A stretch of DNA of 64,000 nucleotides from Clostridia bacterium. GTDB taxonomy: Bacteria; Bacillota; Clostridia; Oscillospirales; RGIG8002. This document shows, piece after piece, positions 51,682 through 60,489 of the stretch. The notes beneath the pieces were generated by a model, which was given only the letters and a program-made list of their open reading frames with translations, was not told the DNA's origin and searched no databases. The stretch lies in the NCBI GenBank assembly GCA_017620395.1, contig JAFZQJ010000006.1, positions 20,006-84,005 of the forward strand, in the 5' to 3' direction. The translations under genes were made by a program, and so were the position numbers. The stretch's first letter is position 1. The number at the start of each line of letters is the position of its first letter.

Positions 51682-51716
51682 GCGGCGTTCCTGCGGGAGC
51701 GCCGCTTTTCTTTTTT
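51682..51716 (+). terminator. Riboswitch-controlled terminator
   Basis: GCGGCGTTCC, 4-nt loop, GGAGCGCCGC, then TTTTCTTTTTT; 40 bases before the thiT start. Confidence 0.85.
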
Positions 51717-51754
51717 ACCGTCCCTCCCCGCGAAACCACAAGGAGGAAAACAAA

Positions 51755-52600
51755 ATGAACGAAAAAACAAACGCGCGCAAGCTGATCGAAGCTTCGCTTA
51801 TGATCGCGATAGCAACTGCGCTGTCGCTGCTCAAGCTGCTGGAGCTGCCTTACGGCGGGAGCATAACGATGGCTTCGATGCTGCCGATAGTGATAATCGC
51901 CTGCCGCAACGGAGTCGGCTGGGGTCTCGCCGCCGGCGCCGTTTACGGAGGCGTACAGCAGCTGCTCGGTCTTAAGGTGCTGTCGTGGGTCACGTCGTGG
52001 TATTCGATACTCGCGGTGATAATCCTTGATTACGTCCTCGCCTTTGCGGTGATCGGCTTCGCCGGCGTTTTCAGGAAGCTCGAGAAGCAGAATACCGCGC
52101 TCGCGCTCGGAGCGCTTCTCGGATGCCTGCTGCGCTACGTCTGCCACGTTATATCCGGAGCGACCGTCTGGGCGGGACTCTCGATCCCGACTGCCGCGGC
52201 GCTGATCTATTCGTTCGCTTATAACGCGACCTATATGATCCCCGAAACCATCGTACTCGTCATCGCGGCGTATTACATCGGATCTCTGCTCGACTTCCGC
52301 TCCGTCGAACCGGTCAGGCTCGTGCGCGGCGAAAGCGGAAGCGTGAGCGGCAGGATCTACAAGCTCATCGGATGGCTGCTTATCGCGGGCGCCGTTGTTT
52401 TCGACGTCGTCAGCGTTTTCGGCAAGCTTCAGAACGCCGAGACGGGCGAGTTCGATTTTTCCGGTTTGTCGGCGCTGACGGGCGGAGAGATAACCGCCAT
52501 GGCGTGCGTCACCGGCGGCGCCGTCGCCGCCGCCTGCGTGCTGTTCGTTATCGCGGCGAAGAAGAAAAAGGCGTCTGCGGTCGCGCGGCCGGAGGAATGA
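51755..52600 (+). CDS. thiT: ECF thiamine transporter S component ThiT
   Basis: 281 residues. The ThiT core (residues about 8-180) has six membrane helices with I-A-T-A-L-S-L-L-K, Y-G-G-S-I-T-M-A-S-M-L-P-I, W-G-L-A-A-G-A-V-Y-G and R-Y-V-C-H-V-I-S-G-A-T-V-W-A, which form the thiamine pocket in known ThiT. About 100 extra residues with two more membrane helices follow; usual ThiT is near 180-230 residues. It binds thiamine and works with shared ECF ATPases encoded elsewhere. RBS AAGGAGG. Under TPP riboswitch control. Confidence 0.92.
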   Translation: MNEKTNARKLIEASLMIAIATALSLLKLLELPYGGSITMASMLPIVIIACRNGVGWGLAAGAVYGGVQQLLGLKVLSWVTSWYSILAVIILDYVLAFAVIGFAGVFRKLEKQNTALALGALLGCLLRYVCHVISGATVWAGLSIPTAAALIYSFAYNATYMIPETIVLVIAAYYIGSLLDFRSVEPVRLVRGESGSVSGRIYKLIGWLLIAGAVVFDVVSVFGKLQNAETGEFDFSGLSALTGGEITAMACVTGGAVAAACVLFVIAAKKKKASAVARPEE

Positions 52601-52601
52601 T

Positions 52602-53216
52602 ATGAAAACCTGCTTTATCGTCGGCGCGGGAAGCCTTGCGGAAGGCGACCTCGCGTTTGAGAAAGGCGCGGACGGCCTCGTTATCGCCGCGGACGCCGGA
52701 TACGTTCCGCTCTTTGCCGCGGGTATCGTTCCGGACGTGATCGTCGGGGACTTCGACTCCGCCGCGAAGCCGGATTTCGACGGCGAGATCATCACGCTGC
52801 CGGTCGTCAAGGACGACACCGACGTCGGCTTCGCGCTGAAGGAGGGGCTGCGCCGCGGATACGAAAACTTCGTCGTTCTCGGCGGGCTCGGCGGGGAGCG
52901 CGTATCGCATTCGCTCGCGAATATCCAGCTGCTTTCCTACGTCCGTTCGCGCGGCGGCCGCGCCGTGCTAAAGCGCGGCGGAACGCGCGCTTTCATCATC
53001 GACGGCGCGTTTGAATTCGGCGCCGGCGAAACCGGCTCGATCTCGCTTTTCGCGCTCAGCGACGGCGCGGAAGTCAGTATCCGCGGCACGAAGTACGACG
53101 GCAAAAGCGTTTCGCTTTCGCGTTCGTTCCCGCTCGGCGTCAGCAACGCCTTCGCCGGAACGGGCGGGCGTATAGAGGTGCTTTCGGGCGAAGTCCTTGC
53201 CGTTACTGAACAATAA
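52602..53216 (+). CDS. thiN: Thiamine pyrophosphokinase
   Basis: 204 residues. Catalytic-domain motifs A-A-D-A-G, V-G-D-F-D-S, K-D-D-T-D and G-G-L-G-G-E-R-V-S-H-S-L-A-N are all present, followed by the C-terminal thiamine-binding beta domain with G-(T)-K-Y and S-N. It turns imported thiamine into TPP. Placed one base after thiT, it makes the unit a salvage operon under a TPP riboswitch; no thiamine synthesis genes are seen. Confidence 0.92.
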   Translation: MKTCFIVGAGSLAEGDLAFEKGADGLVIAADAGYVPLFAAGIVPDVIVGDFDSAAKPDFDGEIITLPVVKDDTDVGFALKEGLRRGYENFVVLGGLGGERVSHSLANIQLLSYVRSRGGRAVLKRGGTRAFIIDGAFEFGAGETGSISLFALSDGAEVSIRGTKYDGKSVSLSRSFPLGVSNAFAGTGGRIEVLSGEVLAVTEQ

Positions 53217-53244
53217 AAAAGTCTCCCGCACCGCGGGAGACTTT
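53215..53244. terminator. Bidirectional terminator
   Basis: AAAGTCTCCCGC-ACC-GCGGGAGACTTT at the end of thiN, facing the converging DUF2142 gene. Confidence 0.85.
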
Positions 53245-53263
53245 GCCGTTTTTTCGCTGCTTA

Positions 53264-54829
53264 TCAAAATATCATTCCGAAATAGATAAACGGCATAAGC
53301 GTTCCGAAGAATATGCCCGCCCAGACGATATACCTACCGCTTTTTGCGGGCAGGGTGAAGCGCCTGAAGCGCAACGCTATAAGCAGGAGCGGCAGCAGCG
53401 GTATGAAGTACCTGCCGCACACGCCCTCGATAACGCCGGACGAGACGGGTGTCCACGTCAGCAGCATAGCCGCCATCACGGCGGCGGCGGAAACGATCCA
53501 AATCACGAGAGCGGAAATCCTGCTTTTGCCGGTGAGACTCCCGCGAGGCTCGTCTTCCGAAGGCAGTAAGGACGCGAAAAGCAGCGCGAGCGCCGGCAGC
53601 CAGACATAGAACGGCATCGCGAGCTGATGCCAGCCCGTATGCGAGCAGGTCATGGAGGCGAGATAGAAGCCGCCCTTCTTTGCTATCGTCCCGAAGAGCA
53701 TCCCGAGGGACGCGAACGGATGCGCGAACACGTCAGAGAGTGAATAAAGCCGTCCGTCCGTCCATGTGCATTTTCCGCCGCCGAACGCGCTGAAGAGGCT
53801 GCCGCCCTGGATCAGCAGCAGCGCGGCCGCGCCGAGCAGTACCACGCCCACCTTAATCGCGGCCGAGACGCGCTTGTTTGCGTTGAGCTTGTCGGAAGGG
53901 ATGATGAAAACGAGGAACAGTAGCGGGAAATATACGAGTTTCGACGGAGCGAGAAGCACCGCCCAGAGGGCGCAGAGAAGGATATCCTTAGCGCTTGCTT
54001 TTTCCGGCTTTTCGCGCATATAGAGCACCTGCGATACGAAGAGCAGCGCGAGCGCAATCACCGACGGATCGTACGAATACGACGCCGCGAGGTGTATCGC
54101 CATAGGCAGGGAAGCGATGATGAAAAACGCGGTCTTGCCGTAGGGAACGCGCTTGATCGCGAAGCGTACCGCGAGGATATACAGCGCGAGATTCGCGAGC
54201 CTGCCGATATAGAACGTGGGTACGGCTCCGAAGTGAAGCATACGGCCCAGGGATATCCCCAAAGCCGACGCTATGTACCCGAACGGCGCGGCGGAAACGA
54301 ATTCCGCCGGAATGAAAGACGCGCCCGCGCCGGAAACGAAAAAATCACAGCCCTTCGCGACGCTCGCGTAGTATTCCGGCGAAAGCCTCGTGCTCCTCAG
54401 CGAGGCGAAAAGCTCGAGGTCGGCGTTCCTGATGAGCAGCCGCCCGTCGCCGAACTGGTCGAAATTCAGCGTCAAATAATTCGAAATACGGTAAGCGGAT
54501 AAATAGTGAGCCGGCTCGTCCGGAACGGTGAACGGCAGGAATACGACCGTATAAACCAAACCGGCGGCGATCATGAAGACGGTGAAGATCCTTTCCGGCT
54601 TCATATCGCTTTTTGAGACGGCGAAGCGGAAGCAGACGAGTCCCCCGATCGCCAGGCAGGCAGCCGAAATATATATGACGGCAGTTGTTGTGGCAGGGAT
54701 GCCGGCGCCGCTTCGCAGTATTCTGAAGAAAAACAAAAGCGCGGTCAGTGCGAAGAGCGCCAGCGCAGCCGCCGTCGCTATATTCTTTCCGTGCTTTCCG
54801 AGAGTTCCCCTTAGCTTTCCGCGTTCCAT
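53264..54829 (-). CDS. DUF2142-family polytopic membrane protein
   Basis: 521 residues, about 12-13 membrane helices. The loop after the third helix reads L-P-F-T-V-P-D-E-P-A-H-Y-L-S-A-Y-R-I-S, the hallmark of DUF2142, which resembles GT-C-type glycosyltransferases where an acidic pair in this loop would bind lipid-phosphate sugar donors. A long external loop of about 70 residues follows. Function by analogy only: transfer of sugars to surface polymers. ATG follows AAAGGAG. Confidence 0.8.
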   Translation of the reverse strand: MERGKLRGTLGKHGKNIATAAALALFALTALLFFFRILRSGAGIPATTTAVIYISAACLAIGGLVCFRFAVSKSDMKPERIFTVFMIAAGLVYTVVFLPFTVPDEPAHYLSAYRISNYLTLNFDQFGDGRLLIRNADLELFASLRSTRLSPEYYASVAKGCDFFVSGAGASFIPAEFVSAAPFGYIASALGISLGRMLHFGAVPTFYIGRLANLALYILAVRFAIKRVPYGKTAFFIIASLPMAIHLAASYSYDPSVIALALLFVSQVLYMREKPEKASAKDILLCALWAVLLAPSKLVYFPLLFLVFIIPSDKLNANKRVSAAIKVGVVLLGAAALLLIQGGSLFSAFGGGKCTWTDGRLYSLSDVFAHPFASLGMLFGTIAKKGGFYLASMTCSHTGWHQLAMPFYVWLPALALLFASLLPSEDEPRGSLTGKSRISALVIWIVSAAAVMAAMLLTWTPVSSGVIEGVCGRYFIPLLPLLLIALRFRRFTLPAKSGRYIVWAGIFFGTLMPFIYFGMIF

Positions 54830-55034
54830 TCTGCGCTCCTTTATGCCGCCCCTCCGGTTCTGCGTCCGGCGGACGCGGAGAAGCGGTATTATGACGATAT
54901 ACGTGTATTATATCATTAAACGGCGAAAGCTTCAACATAAAAAATGAATTTGCAAACGATTGACTTTTTGCGGCGGCCGCACTATAATCAAAGCGTAAGA
55001 CGGCGGACGCCGCAAAAGGAAAAGGAGAAATAAT

Positions 55035-55430
55035 ATGAGCAAGATAGGCGATTTTCTGAAAGCGACGGGAACGTTTTTCCTCGCGACCGAGGACGGAGAC
55101 AGACCGCGCGTCCGTCCGCTCGGGCTCTTCATCGAAGAGGGCGGCAGGGTGATCTTCGGAGTCGGCAGCTTCAAGGAAGTGTATAAGCAGCTCTGCGCGA
55201 ATCCGAACGTTGAGATCGTCGCCTGCAAGCAGGACGGCCACTGGCTCCGCTACAGCGGCAGAGCGGTTTTCGAGACCGACCCGAAGTATGAGGAGGCGGC
55301 GCTTGAGGCGGCTCCGAATCTGAAAAACGTATACAACGAATCGACCGGCCATCGCCTGATGATGTTCCATCTGGAGGACGCGACGGCCTTCGATATCCCC
55401 GTTATGGGCAAGGGCGAAAGCCTGCTCTGA
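55035..55430 (+). CDS. Pyridoxamine 5'-phosphate oxidase-like flavin protein
   Basis: 131 residues, one split-barrel domain: F-F-L-A-T-E-D-G-D-R-P-R-V-R-P-L-G, then V-E-I-V-A-C-K-Q-D-G-H-W-L-R-Y-S-G and a final Y-N/V-Y-N-E-S-T-G. Small members of this group bind FMN or F420-like cofactors and act as reductases or as binding proteins in anaerobes. Substrate unknown. RBS AAGGAG. Single gene with its own terminator. Confidence 0.8.
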   Translation: MSKIGDFLKATGTFFLATEDGDRPRVRPLGLFIEEGGRVIFGVGSFKEVYKQLCANPNVEIVACKQDGHWLRYSGRAVFETDPKYEEAALEAAPNLKNVYNESTGHRLMMFHLEDATAFDIPVMGKGESLL

Positions 55431-55441
55431 AAAAACGCGGC

Positions 55442-55478
55442 AAAAAATCGGGAAGCAGATTTGCTTCCCGATTTTTTT
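55442..55478. terminator. Bidirectional terminator
   Basis: AAAAAATCGGGAAGCA, short loop, TGCTTCCCGATTTTTTT. Confidence 0.9.
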
Positions 55479-55490
55479 CATGTTGCCGCG

Positions 55491-55841
55491 TCAGAAAATC
55501 TTTTTCAGAATCGCCGTCAGCGGGTTGAAAAGGTGGAGATGGAGCTGCAGTATGAGGAGCACGACGCCGACGATGACGATTTTGATAACCGTCGCTATCA
55601 GCGCGGCTTTCGCCCAGACGCGCATAGACTCGGTCTCTTTTTTGCCGAACGCCCACATGCACAGCAAAACGACGTAGATGATAATGCCCGCAAAGGGAAT
55701 TATCGGTATGCAAAGGCGCCACAACCATCCGGTGACGGTCATTTCGCCGTCGGATACGGACTTGCCGTTCTCTTCGGGCGTTTCTTCGGCTTCCGCCGTT
55801 TCCTCTTCGGAGGAGATCAATTTTTCGTCGCGTTCTTCCAT
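55491..55841 (-). CDS. Small membrane protein with acidic N-terminus
   Basis: About 116 residues. The first 35 residues are mostly Glu (E-E-E-T-A-E-A-E-E-T-P-E-E), then three hydrophobic segments between residues about 42 and 108. No family recognised. The frame can also start at GTG 55850, which overlaps the stop of the upstream zinc-ribbon gene, so translation may be coupled. Likely function is tied to that gene. Confidence 0.65.
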   Translation of the reverse strand: MEERDEKLISSEEETAEAEETPEENGKSVSDGEMTVTGWLWRLCIPIIPFAGIIIYVVLLCMWAFGKKETESMRVWAKAALIATVIKIVIVGVVLLILQLHLHLFNPLTAILKKIF

Positions 55842-55846
55842 AAGGA

Positions 55847-56743
55847 TCACTTGCGGGTGTATTCGGCGGAACTGCCGTTGGTATCGGTCAGCGTGAGGGT
55901 GTCGCCGTTGACCTCGAAGGTGTATTCAAGAGTAGTGTCGTAGCCCATGACCTCGTAGGTGATCGTGAGATGATCTCCGTCGACTTCATAAGTGCCGCTG
56001 AAGGTCATGCCGAGCGCGCCGATCTCGCAGTCGCCGTCGTCGAACTCATAGGAGGAGAGGCCGTATTCGTCCTCCCATCTGCCTTCGAGCTCGTCCTCGT
56101 CAAAGCCGGGGAGGTTGGGTCTGTCGCCGCTGTCGTTGCCGGAGGGCGCCGCGCCCTGACGCTTGAAGCTTACGGCCACGTCGTCATCGCCTTCGATGTA
56201 GAAGGTGAGCTTGTCGCCGTCGAGTTCATAGTTGTAGGTCATGGTCATGCCCTGGCGCGTCATGGTAATCTTGTCGCCGCTTAAGCTGTAGGTGAAGTCG
56301 TCGCCGTCGAGCGTGCCCTTGCCGCCGTCGAGGACCATTTGCTCACCATAGTTACTGAGCCACGTGCCGTCGAGCTTTCCGTTGCCTTTGAGGAAGCCGG
56401 GCCAGACGAAGAGCGCGATCGCCGCGAGTCCGAGCACGAGGATTATCGCGATAACGGCGATGAGACCCTTCTTGCTCTTCTTGGGCGTCTCGGAGAATCC
56501 GGTGTAGCCGGTCGGATACGGCTGCTGATACTGGGGCTGCTGGGGGTAGCCCTGGGGCTGCTGATACTGGGGCTGCTGAACGGGCGGCTGCGCGTAGACG
56601 GGTTGCTGGACCGGTTGCTGATAAACCGGCTCCTGAACGGGCTGTTCAACGGGCGCGGCCTGAACGATGGGGGTGCCGCAGCTCGTGCAGAACTTCGTGC
56701 CGTCGGGATTCTGTGCGCCGCAGTTGGTGCAGAAAGATGCCAT
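55847..56743 (-). CDS. Zinc-ribbon membrane protein with Gln/Pro repeats and extracellular beta domain
   Basis: 298 residues. An N-terminal zinc ribbon (F-C-T-N-C-G, F-C-T-S-C-G) is followed by about 55 residues of Gln/Pro/Tyr repeats (Q-Q-P-V, Q-Y-Q-Q-P), one membrane helix near residues 92-115 and an outer part with two beta-rich repeats, each with the pattern L-(D/E)-G-x-W and G-D-x-(L/I)-T-(M/I)-T, like lipocalin-type DUF5640 domains. Common in Clostridia; role unknown. RBS AAAGGAG. The next gene overlaps its stop. Confidence 0.75.
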   Translation of the reverse strand: MASFCTNCGAQNPDGTKFCTSCGTPIVQAAPVEQPVQEPVYQQPVQQPVYAQPPVQQPQYQQPQGYPQQPQYQQPYPTGYTGFSETPKKSKKGLIAVIAIILVLGLAAIALFVWPGFLKGNGKLDGTWLSNYGEQMVLDGGKGTLDGDDFTYSLSGDKITMTRQGMTMTYNYELDGDKLTFYIEGDDDVAVSFKRQGAAPSGNDSGDRPNLPGFDEDELEGRWEDEYGLSSYEFDDGDCEIGALGMTFSGTYEVDGDHLTITYEVMGYDTTLEYTFEVNGDTLTLTDTNGSSAEYTRK

Positions 56744-56886
56744 AAAACAAAACTCCTTTCGGTTATATCTGTACTGATTAGAATGATATCATAGCGCGAT
56801 ATTTTTGTCAACATAAATATTGACGTGTTTCCGCATTGAAAAACGCGCGCGGATATGCTATAATGACCGTGCAGAGAGGTGAAACC

Positions 56887-57591
56887 ATGCCGATAAGTCA
56901 GAAAAGTTTGGATTTCCTCGCGGAGAACCGCTTCCGCAACAGCAAAAAGTGGTACGACGAACACCGCGCGGAATATCTTGAATTCGTCGTCGAGCCGCTC
57001 GCGGCGATAGTCTGCGACCTTTCGGAAACGATGCGCGCGATCGACGACCGCATCGTCTGCCTGCCGAAGGTGGGCGGCAGCATATCCCGTCTGCGCCGCG
57101 ACACGCGCTACTCGAACGACAAATCGCTCTACCGTCAGAACGTCTGGCTCTACTTCGGGCGCAAGGACGCGTCCCGCGTCGAGCACCCCGCGTTTTACGC
57201 GGATATCTCGCCGGACGGCTTCTCCTACGGCTGCGGTTACTACTGGGCGGGAGCCGACGTGTGCGCCGGGCTGCGCAGTCTGGTGCTCGCCGACGACCCG
57301 GCGTTCAAGGCGGCGGCGAAGGCGTTCGAGGGGCAGTCGGTCTTCTCCTTCGGGGGCGAGACGTATAAGAAGCCGCACTACCCGGACGAGCCGGAGCGCA
57401 AGCGCCTCTGGCTTGAGAAGCGCAACTACTTTTTCTACCGCGACTGCGGCAAAGACGTTATGTTTTCGCCCGATCTTTCGCGGATACTCGCGCACGATTT
57501 CCCGCTGCTCGCGCCGGTATATAAGCTGCTGCTGAAGGCGGAAACGCCGCGCGCCGAGGCGCATTCCGCGCGCCCCGAGTTCGAGTTTTAG
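56887..57591 (+). CDS. DUF2461 (TIGR02453) family protein
   Basis: 234 residues. Family marks are L-D-F-L-A-E-N-R-F-R-N-S-K-K-W-Y-D-E-H-R near the start, then R-L-R-R-D-T-R-Y-S-N-D-K-S-L-Y-R-Q-N and Y-A-D-I-S-P-D-G-F-S-Y-G-C-G. DUF2461 proteins are cytosolic and their role is unknown. Start ATG 56887 follows AGAGGTG; the frame upstream overlaps the promoter TATAAT at 56859. Nine bases separate it from the nitroreductase gene, so the two are cotranscribed. Confidence 0.85.
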   Translation: MPISQKSLDFLAENRFRNSKKWYDEHRAEYLEFVVEPLAAIVCDLSETMRAIDDRIVCLPKVGGSISRLRRDTRYSNDKSLYRQNVWLYFGRKDASRVEHPAFYADISPDGFSYGCGYYWAGADVCAGLRSLVLADDPAFKAAAKAFEGQSVFSFGGETYKKPHYPDEPERKRLWLEKRNYFFYRDCGKDVMFSPDLSRILAHDFPLLAPVYKLLLKAETPRAEAHSARPEFEF

Positions 57592-57600
57592 GAGGAGCAT

Positions 57601-58266
57601 ATGGATATTCTCGAAATTATGGAACAGCGCCATTCCGTGCGCAAATATCTCGACAAACCGCTCACGGCGGAGCAGATCGAAACGCTCGAAGCGGAGATAA
57701 ACGCCTGCAATTCCGAAGGCGGCCTGCGCATAGCGCTCGTGACGGACGAACCGAAGGCGCTCGGCGGCTTCAAGGGAAAGATCAGCAGCTTCCGCAACGC
57801 GGTCAACTATTTCGCGATGGTCGGCCCGGACGAAAAACTGCTTGACGAAAAGTGCGGCTGGTACGGCGAACGCCTTGTGCTGAAGGCGCAGGAGCTCGGG
57901 CTGAACACCTGCTGGATCGCCGGCTCCTACAGCGGCGGCTGCCGCGCTCTCGCGGGCGAAGGCGAACGCCTGAGCTGTATTATCAGCGTCGGCTTCGGCG
58001 AAACGCAGGGCGTTCCCCACAAAAACAAGCCTGAGGAGCCCCGCTTCGCCGTCGAGGGCGAGGAGCCGGAGTGGCTGGAGCGCGGCAAGCGCGCCGTCAT
58101 GCTTGCGCCGACTGCGATAAATCAGCAGAAGTTCCGTTTCACGATCCGCGGCGGCAGCGCGACCGCCGAAGAGACCGGCGGCTTCTACTCAAATATAGAC
58201 CTCGGCATCGTGAAATATCACTTCTTCGCCGCGACCGGCGTCGACTGCCGCAGGTGGAACGAATAA
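57601..58266 (+). CDS. Nitroreductase-family protein
   Basis: 221 residues. FMN-binding pattern at the start, Q-R-H-S-V-R-K-Y-L-D-K-P-L; V-N-Y-F-A-M-V-G; the catalytic-core helix E-R-L-V-L-K-A-Q-E-L-G-L-N-T-C-W; and a final C-terminal half typical of the putative TM nitroreductase subgroup (A-P-T-A-I-N-Q-Q, D-L-G-I-V-K-Y-H-F). Probably an FMN reductase with unknown electron acceptor. RBS TAGGAGG. Confidence 0.85.
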   Translation: MDILEIMEQRHSVRKYLDKPLTAEQIETLEAEINACNSEGGLRIALVTDEPKALGGFKGKISSFRNAVNYFAMVGPDEKLLDEKCGWYGERLVLKAQELGLNTCWIAGSYSGGCRALAGEGERLSCIISVGFGETQGVPHKNKPEEPRFAVEGEEPEWLERGKRAVMLAPTAINQQKFRFTIRGGSATAEETGGFYSNIDLGIVKYHFFAATGVDCRRWNE

Positions 58267-58283
58267 AAACGCGAAAAAAACGA

Positions 58284-58311
58284 CCCCCGTATCCGCGGAT
58301 ACGGGGGTTTT
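58284..58311. terminator. Bidirectional terminator
   Basis: CCCCCGTATCC-GCG... GATACGGGGG followed by TTTT, between converging nitroreductase and recG genes. Confidence 0.85.
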
Positions 58312-58319
58312 CATTTTTA

Positions 58320-60347
58320 TCACGGAGTTCGCGAGAACATCCGCTTGATCCAGGCGCGCAGCGGAGCGTTCTCCGGCTTCTTCAGCTGCGGGTCGTCCTC
58401 AAAGGTCTTTTTCGCGCAGGCGAGCGTGTCGTAAAAGACGTTCATATCGCGCTCGAGGTCGGCGATCTCAAACTCGGGCAGACCGTGCTGGCGTTTGCCG
58501 ATGAGGTCGCCAGGGCCGCGCAGCTCGAGGTCCTTTTCGGCGATCTTGAAGCCGTCGGAGCTCTTCGCCATAAACTGCAGGCGCTCGGCGGCGGACTCCG
58601 CGTCCGAGATCAGCACGCAGTAGGAATCCCACCTGCCGCGCCCGATGCGCCCGCGCAGCTGATGAAGCTGCGAGAGGCCGTAGCGCTCGGCGTTTTCGAT
58701 CACCATGACGTTGGCGTTCGGCACGTCCACGCCGACCTCGATAACGGTGGTGGAAATGAGTATCGAGATATTGCCGTCGGCAAACGCCTTCATCGTCGCG
58801 TCCTTCTCGCGCGGCGGCATCTTGCCGTAGACGAGCCCGACGGAATAGCCGCGGAAAACTCCCTGCGCGAGCTGCTCGTAATACTGCTTCGCGGAGGCGG
58901 CGTCCACCTCCTCGTTTTCCTCGACGAGCGGGCAGACGAGGTACGCCTGCCGCCCCTCGTCGACGTTCTTCTTGATGAAACTGAAAATGCGGGTGCGGTA
59001 TGTGCCGTCCACGGCGTAGGTCGAGATCTTTCCGCGTCCGCGGGGGAGGGAATCGAGAACGGAGATGTCGAGGTCGCCGTACATTATCAGCGCGAGCGTG
59101 CGGGGGATCGGCGTCGCGGACATTATAAGAACGTGCGGCGAACGGCTCTTTTCCGCGAGCGCGGCGCGCTGGCGCACGCCGAAGCGGTGCTGTTCGTCGG
59201 TGATCGCGAGCCCGAGCGAACGGAAGACGGTGTCGTCGGTAATTACGGCGTGGGTGCTGACGAGCATATCGACGGAGCCCTCCGCGAGCCGCGCCTTTAT
59301 ATCGCGTTTCTTCGCGGCGGAAGTGCTTCCGGTCAGGAGCTCGACGGATACGCCGAGCGGCTCGAAGAAGCCGAGCAGCGTCCTGTAATGCTGGGCCGCG
59401 AGTATCTCGGTCGGCGCCATCAGCACCGACTGGTATCCGTTCCCGCGCGCGAAGTACATCGCCGCGGCGGCTACGGCGGTCTTGCCGCTGCCGACGTCGC
59501 CCTGAAGCAGGCGCTGCATCGGGCGGCTGCCCTGCATATCGGCGGTGATCTCCGCGACTGCGCGTTTCTGCGCGTCGGTCAGTTCAAAGGGGAGGGAGCG
59601 CGTGAAGGGGGTTATGTCGGTCTCGCCCATCGGCGTGCCGGTCAGCCCGCGGTTGCGCCCCTTGATGAGCTGCAGGCCGAGCTGGAAGAGGTATAGCTCC
59701 TCGAATACGAAGCGGCGTCGCGCGACCGAAACGTCGTTGTAATCTTTCGGGAAGTGTATGGCGCGGTAGCATTTCGCCGCGGGCGCGAGCCCGTTTTCCG
59801 CGCGTACGTCTGCGGGCAGGAGGTCTTCTATCCCGTCGCCGACGGCGTCGAGCACGTTCTTTACGCAGTTTGAAACTATGTTGTGCGTCAGCCCGCCGGT
59901 CAGCGAATAGAGCGCGCGCATCCCGCCCGCCTTTGCGACGGGCAGAACCTCCGGCGAGGACATACTGAGCGCGCCGCGGTCGAACTCGACCTTGCCTTTG
60001 AAGAGGAACTCCTTGCCGTATTCGAGCGACTCAGCGGTGTATTTGCGGTTAAAAATCGTTATTTTTATCCGTCCCGTGTCGTCGGCGGCGACGGCGGTGA
60101 AGACGGTCATATCCTTGCGGATATAGCGTCCCGCGGCGGGAACGACGACGCGGGCGCGGATGAGCGCCTCCTCGTTTTCGCGCAGGTCGCGAATGAACTT
60201 TATTTCGTTCAGATCCTCATAAGCGCGGGGAAAATGGCGCAGCAGGTCGAGCGCGGTGTTTATGCCGAGCTTCGCGAAAAGCTTCGCGCGGGCTTCTCCG
60301 ACTCCGCGCACCTGCTTTATGGGCTTGTTCAGGTCGAAACGCTCCAT
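58320..60347 (-). CDS. recG: ATP-dependent DNA helicase RecG
   Basis: 675 residues, full length. N-terminal wedge (OB) domain with V-R-G-V-G-E-A-R-A, then helicase motifs G-D-V-G-S-G-K-T-A-V-A, M-A-P-T-E-I-L-A-A-Q-H, T-D-E-Q-H-R-F-G, S-A-T-P-I-P-R-T-L-A and Q-L-R-G-R-I-G-R-G, with the TRG motif region near the C-terminus. It remodels stalled forks and Holliday junctions. Start 60347 chosen from GGGAGG upstream; the longer open frame has no RBS. Confidence 0.95.
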   Translation of the reverse strand: MERFDLNKPIKQVRGVGEARAKLFAKLGINTALDLLRHFPRAYEDLNEIKFIRDLRENEEALIRARVVVPAAGRYIRKDMTVFTAVAADDTGRIKITIFNRKYTAESLEYGKEFLFKGKVEFDRGALSMSSPEVLPVAKAGGMRALYSLTGGLTHNIVSNCVKNVLDAVGDGIEDLLPADVRAENGLAPAAKCYRAIHFPKDYNDVSVARRRFVFEELYLFQLGLQLIKGRNRGLTGTPMGETDITPFTRSLPFELTDAQKRAVAEITADMQGSRPMQRLLQGDVGSGKTAVAAAAMYFARGNGYQSVLMAPTEILAAQHYRTLLGFFEPLGVSVELLTGSTSAAKKRDIKARLAEGSVDMLVSTHAVITDDTVFRSLGLAITDEQHRFGVRQRAALAEKSRSPHVLIMSATPIPRTLALIMYGDLDISVLDSLPRGRGKISTYAVDGTYRTRIFSFIKKNVDEGRQAYLVCPLVEENEEVDAASAKQYYEQLAQGVFRGYSVGLVYGKMPPREKDATMKAFADGNISILISTTVIEVGVDVPNANVMVIENAERYGLSQLHQLRGRIGRGRWDSYCVLISDAESAAERLQFMAKSSDGFKIAEKDLELRGPGDLIGKRQHGLPEFEIADLERDMNVFYDTLACAKKTFEDDPQLKKPENAPLRAWIKRMFSRTP

Positions 60348-60489
60348 ACCGCGCCTCCCTTCGCGTTTTTTCAAGAAGATTATAACACAGGGCAAAATAA
60401 AAGTCACTATATAATTTTAGCAGATTGACAACTCTATTTCAGGATGCTATAATCAAAATGTATTATTAGGTAAAATGGGAGTGAGTATA

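Noticed and set aside
56443..58020. A 525-residue minus-strand frame over the zinc-ribbon, DUF2461 and nitroreductase genes
   Set aside because: It crosses three genes with clear RBSs and domains on the proper strands; a shadow frame.
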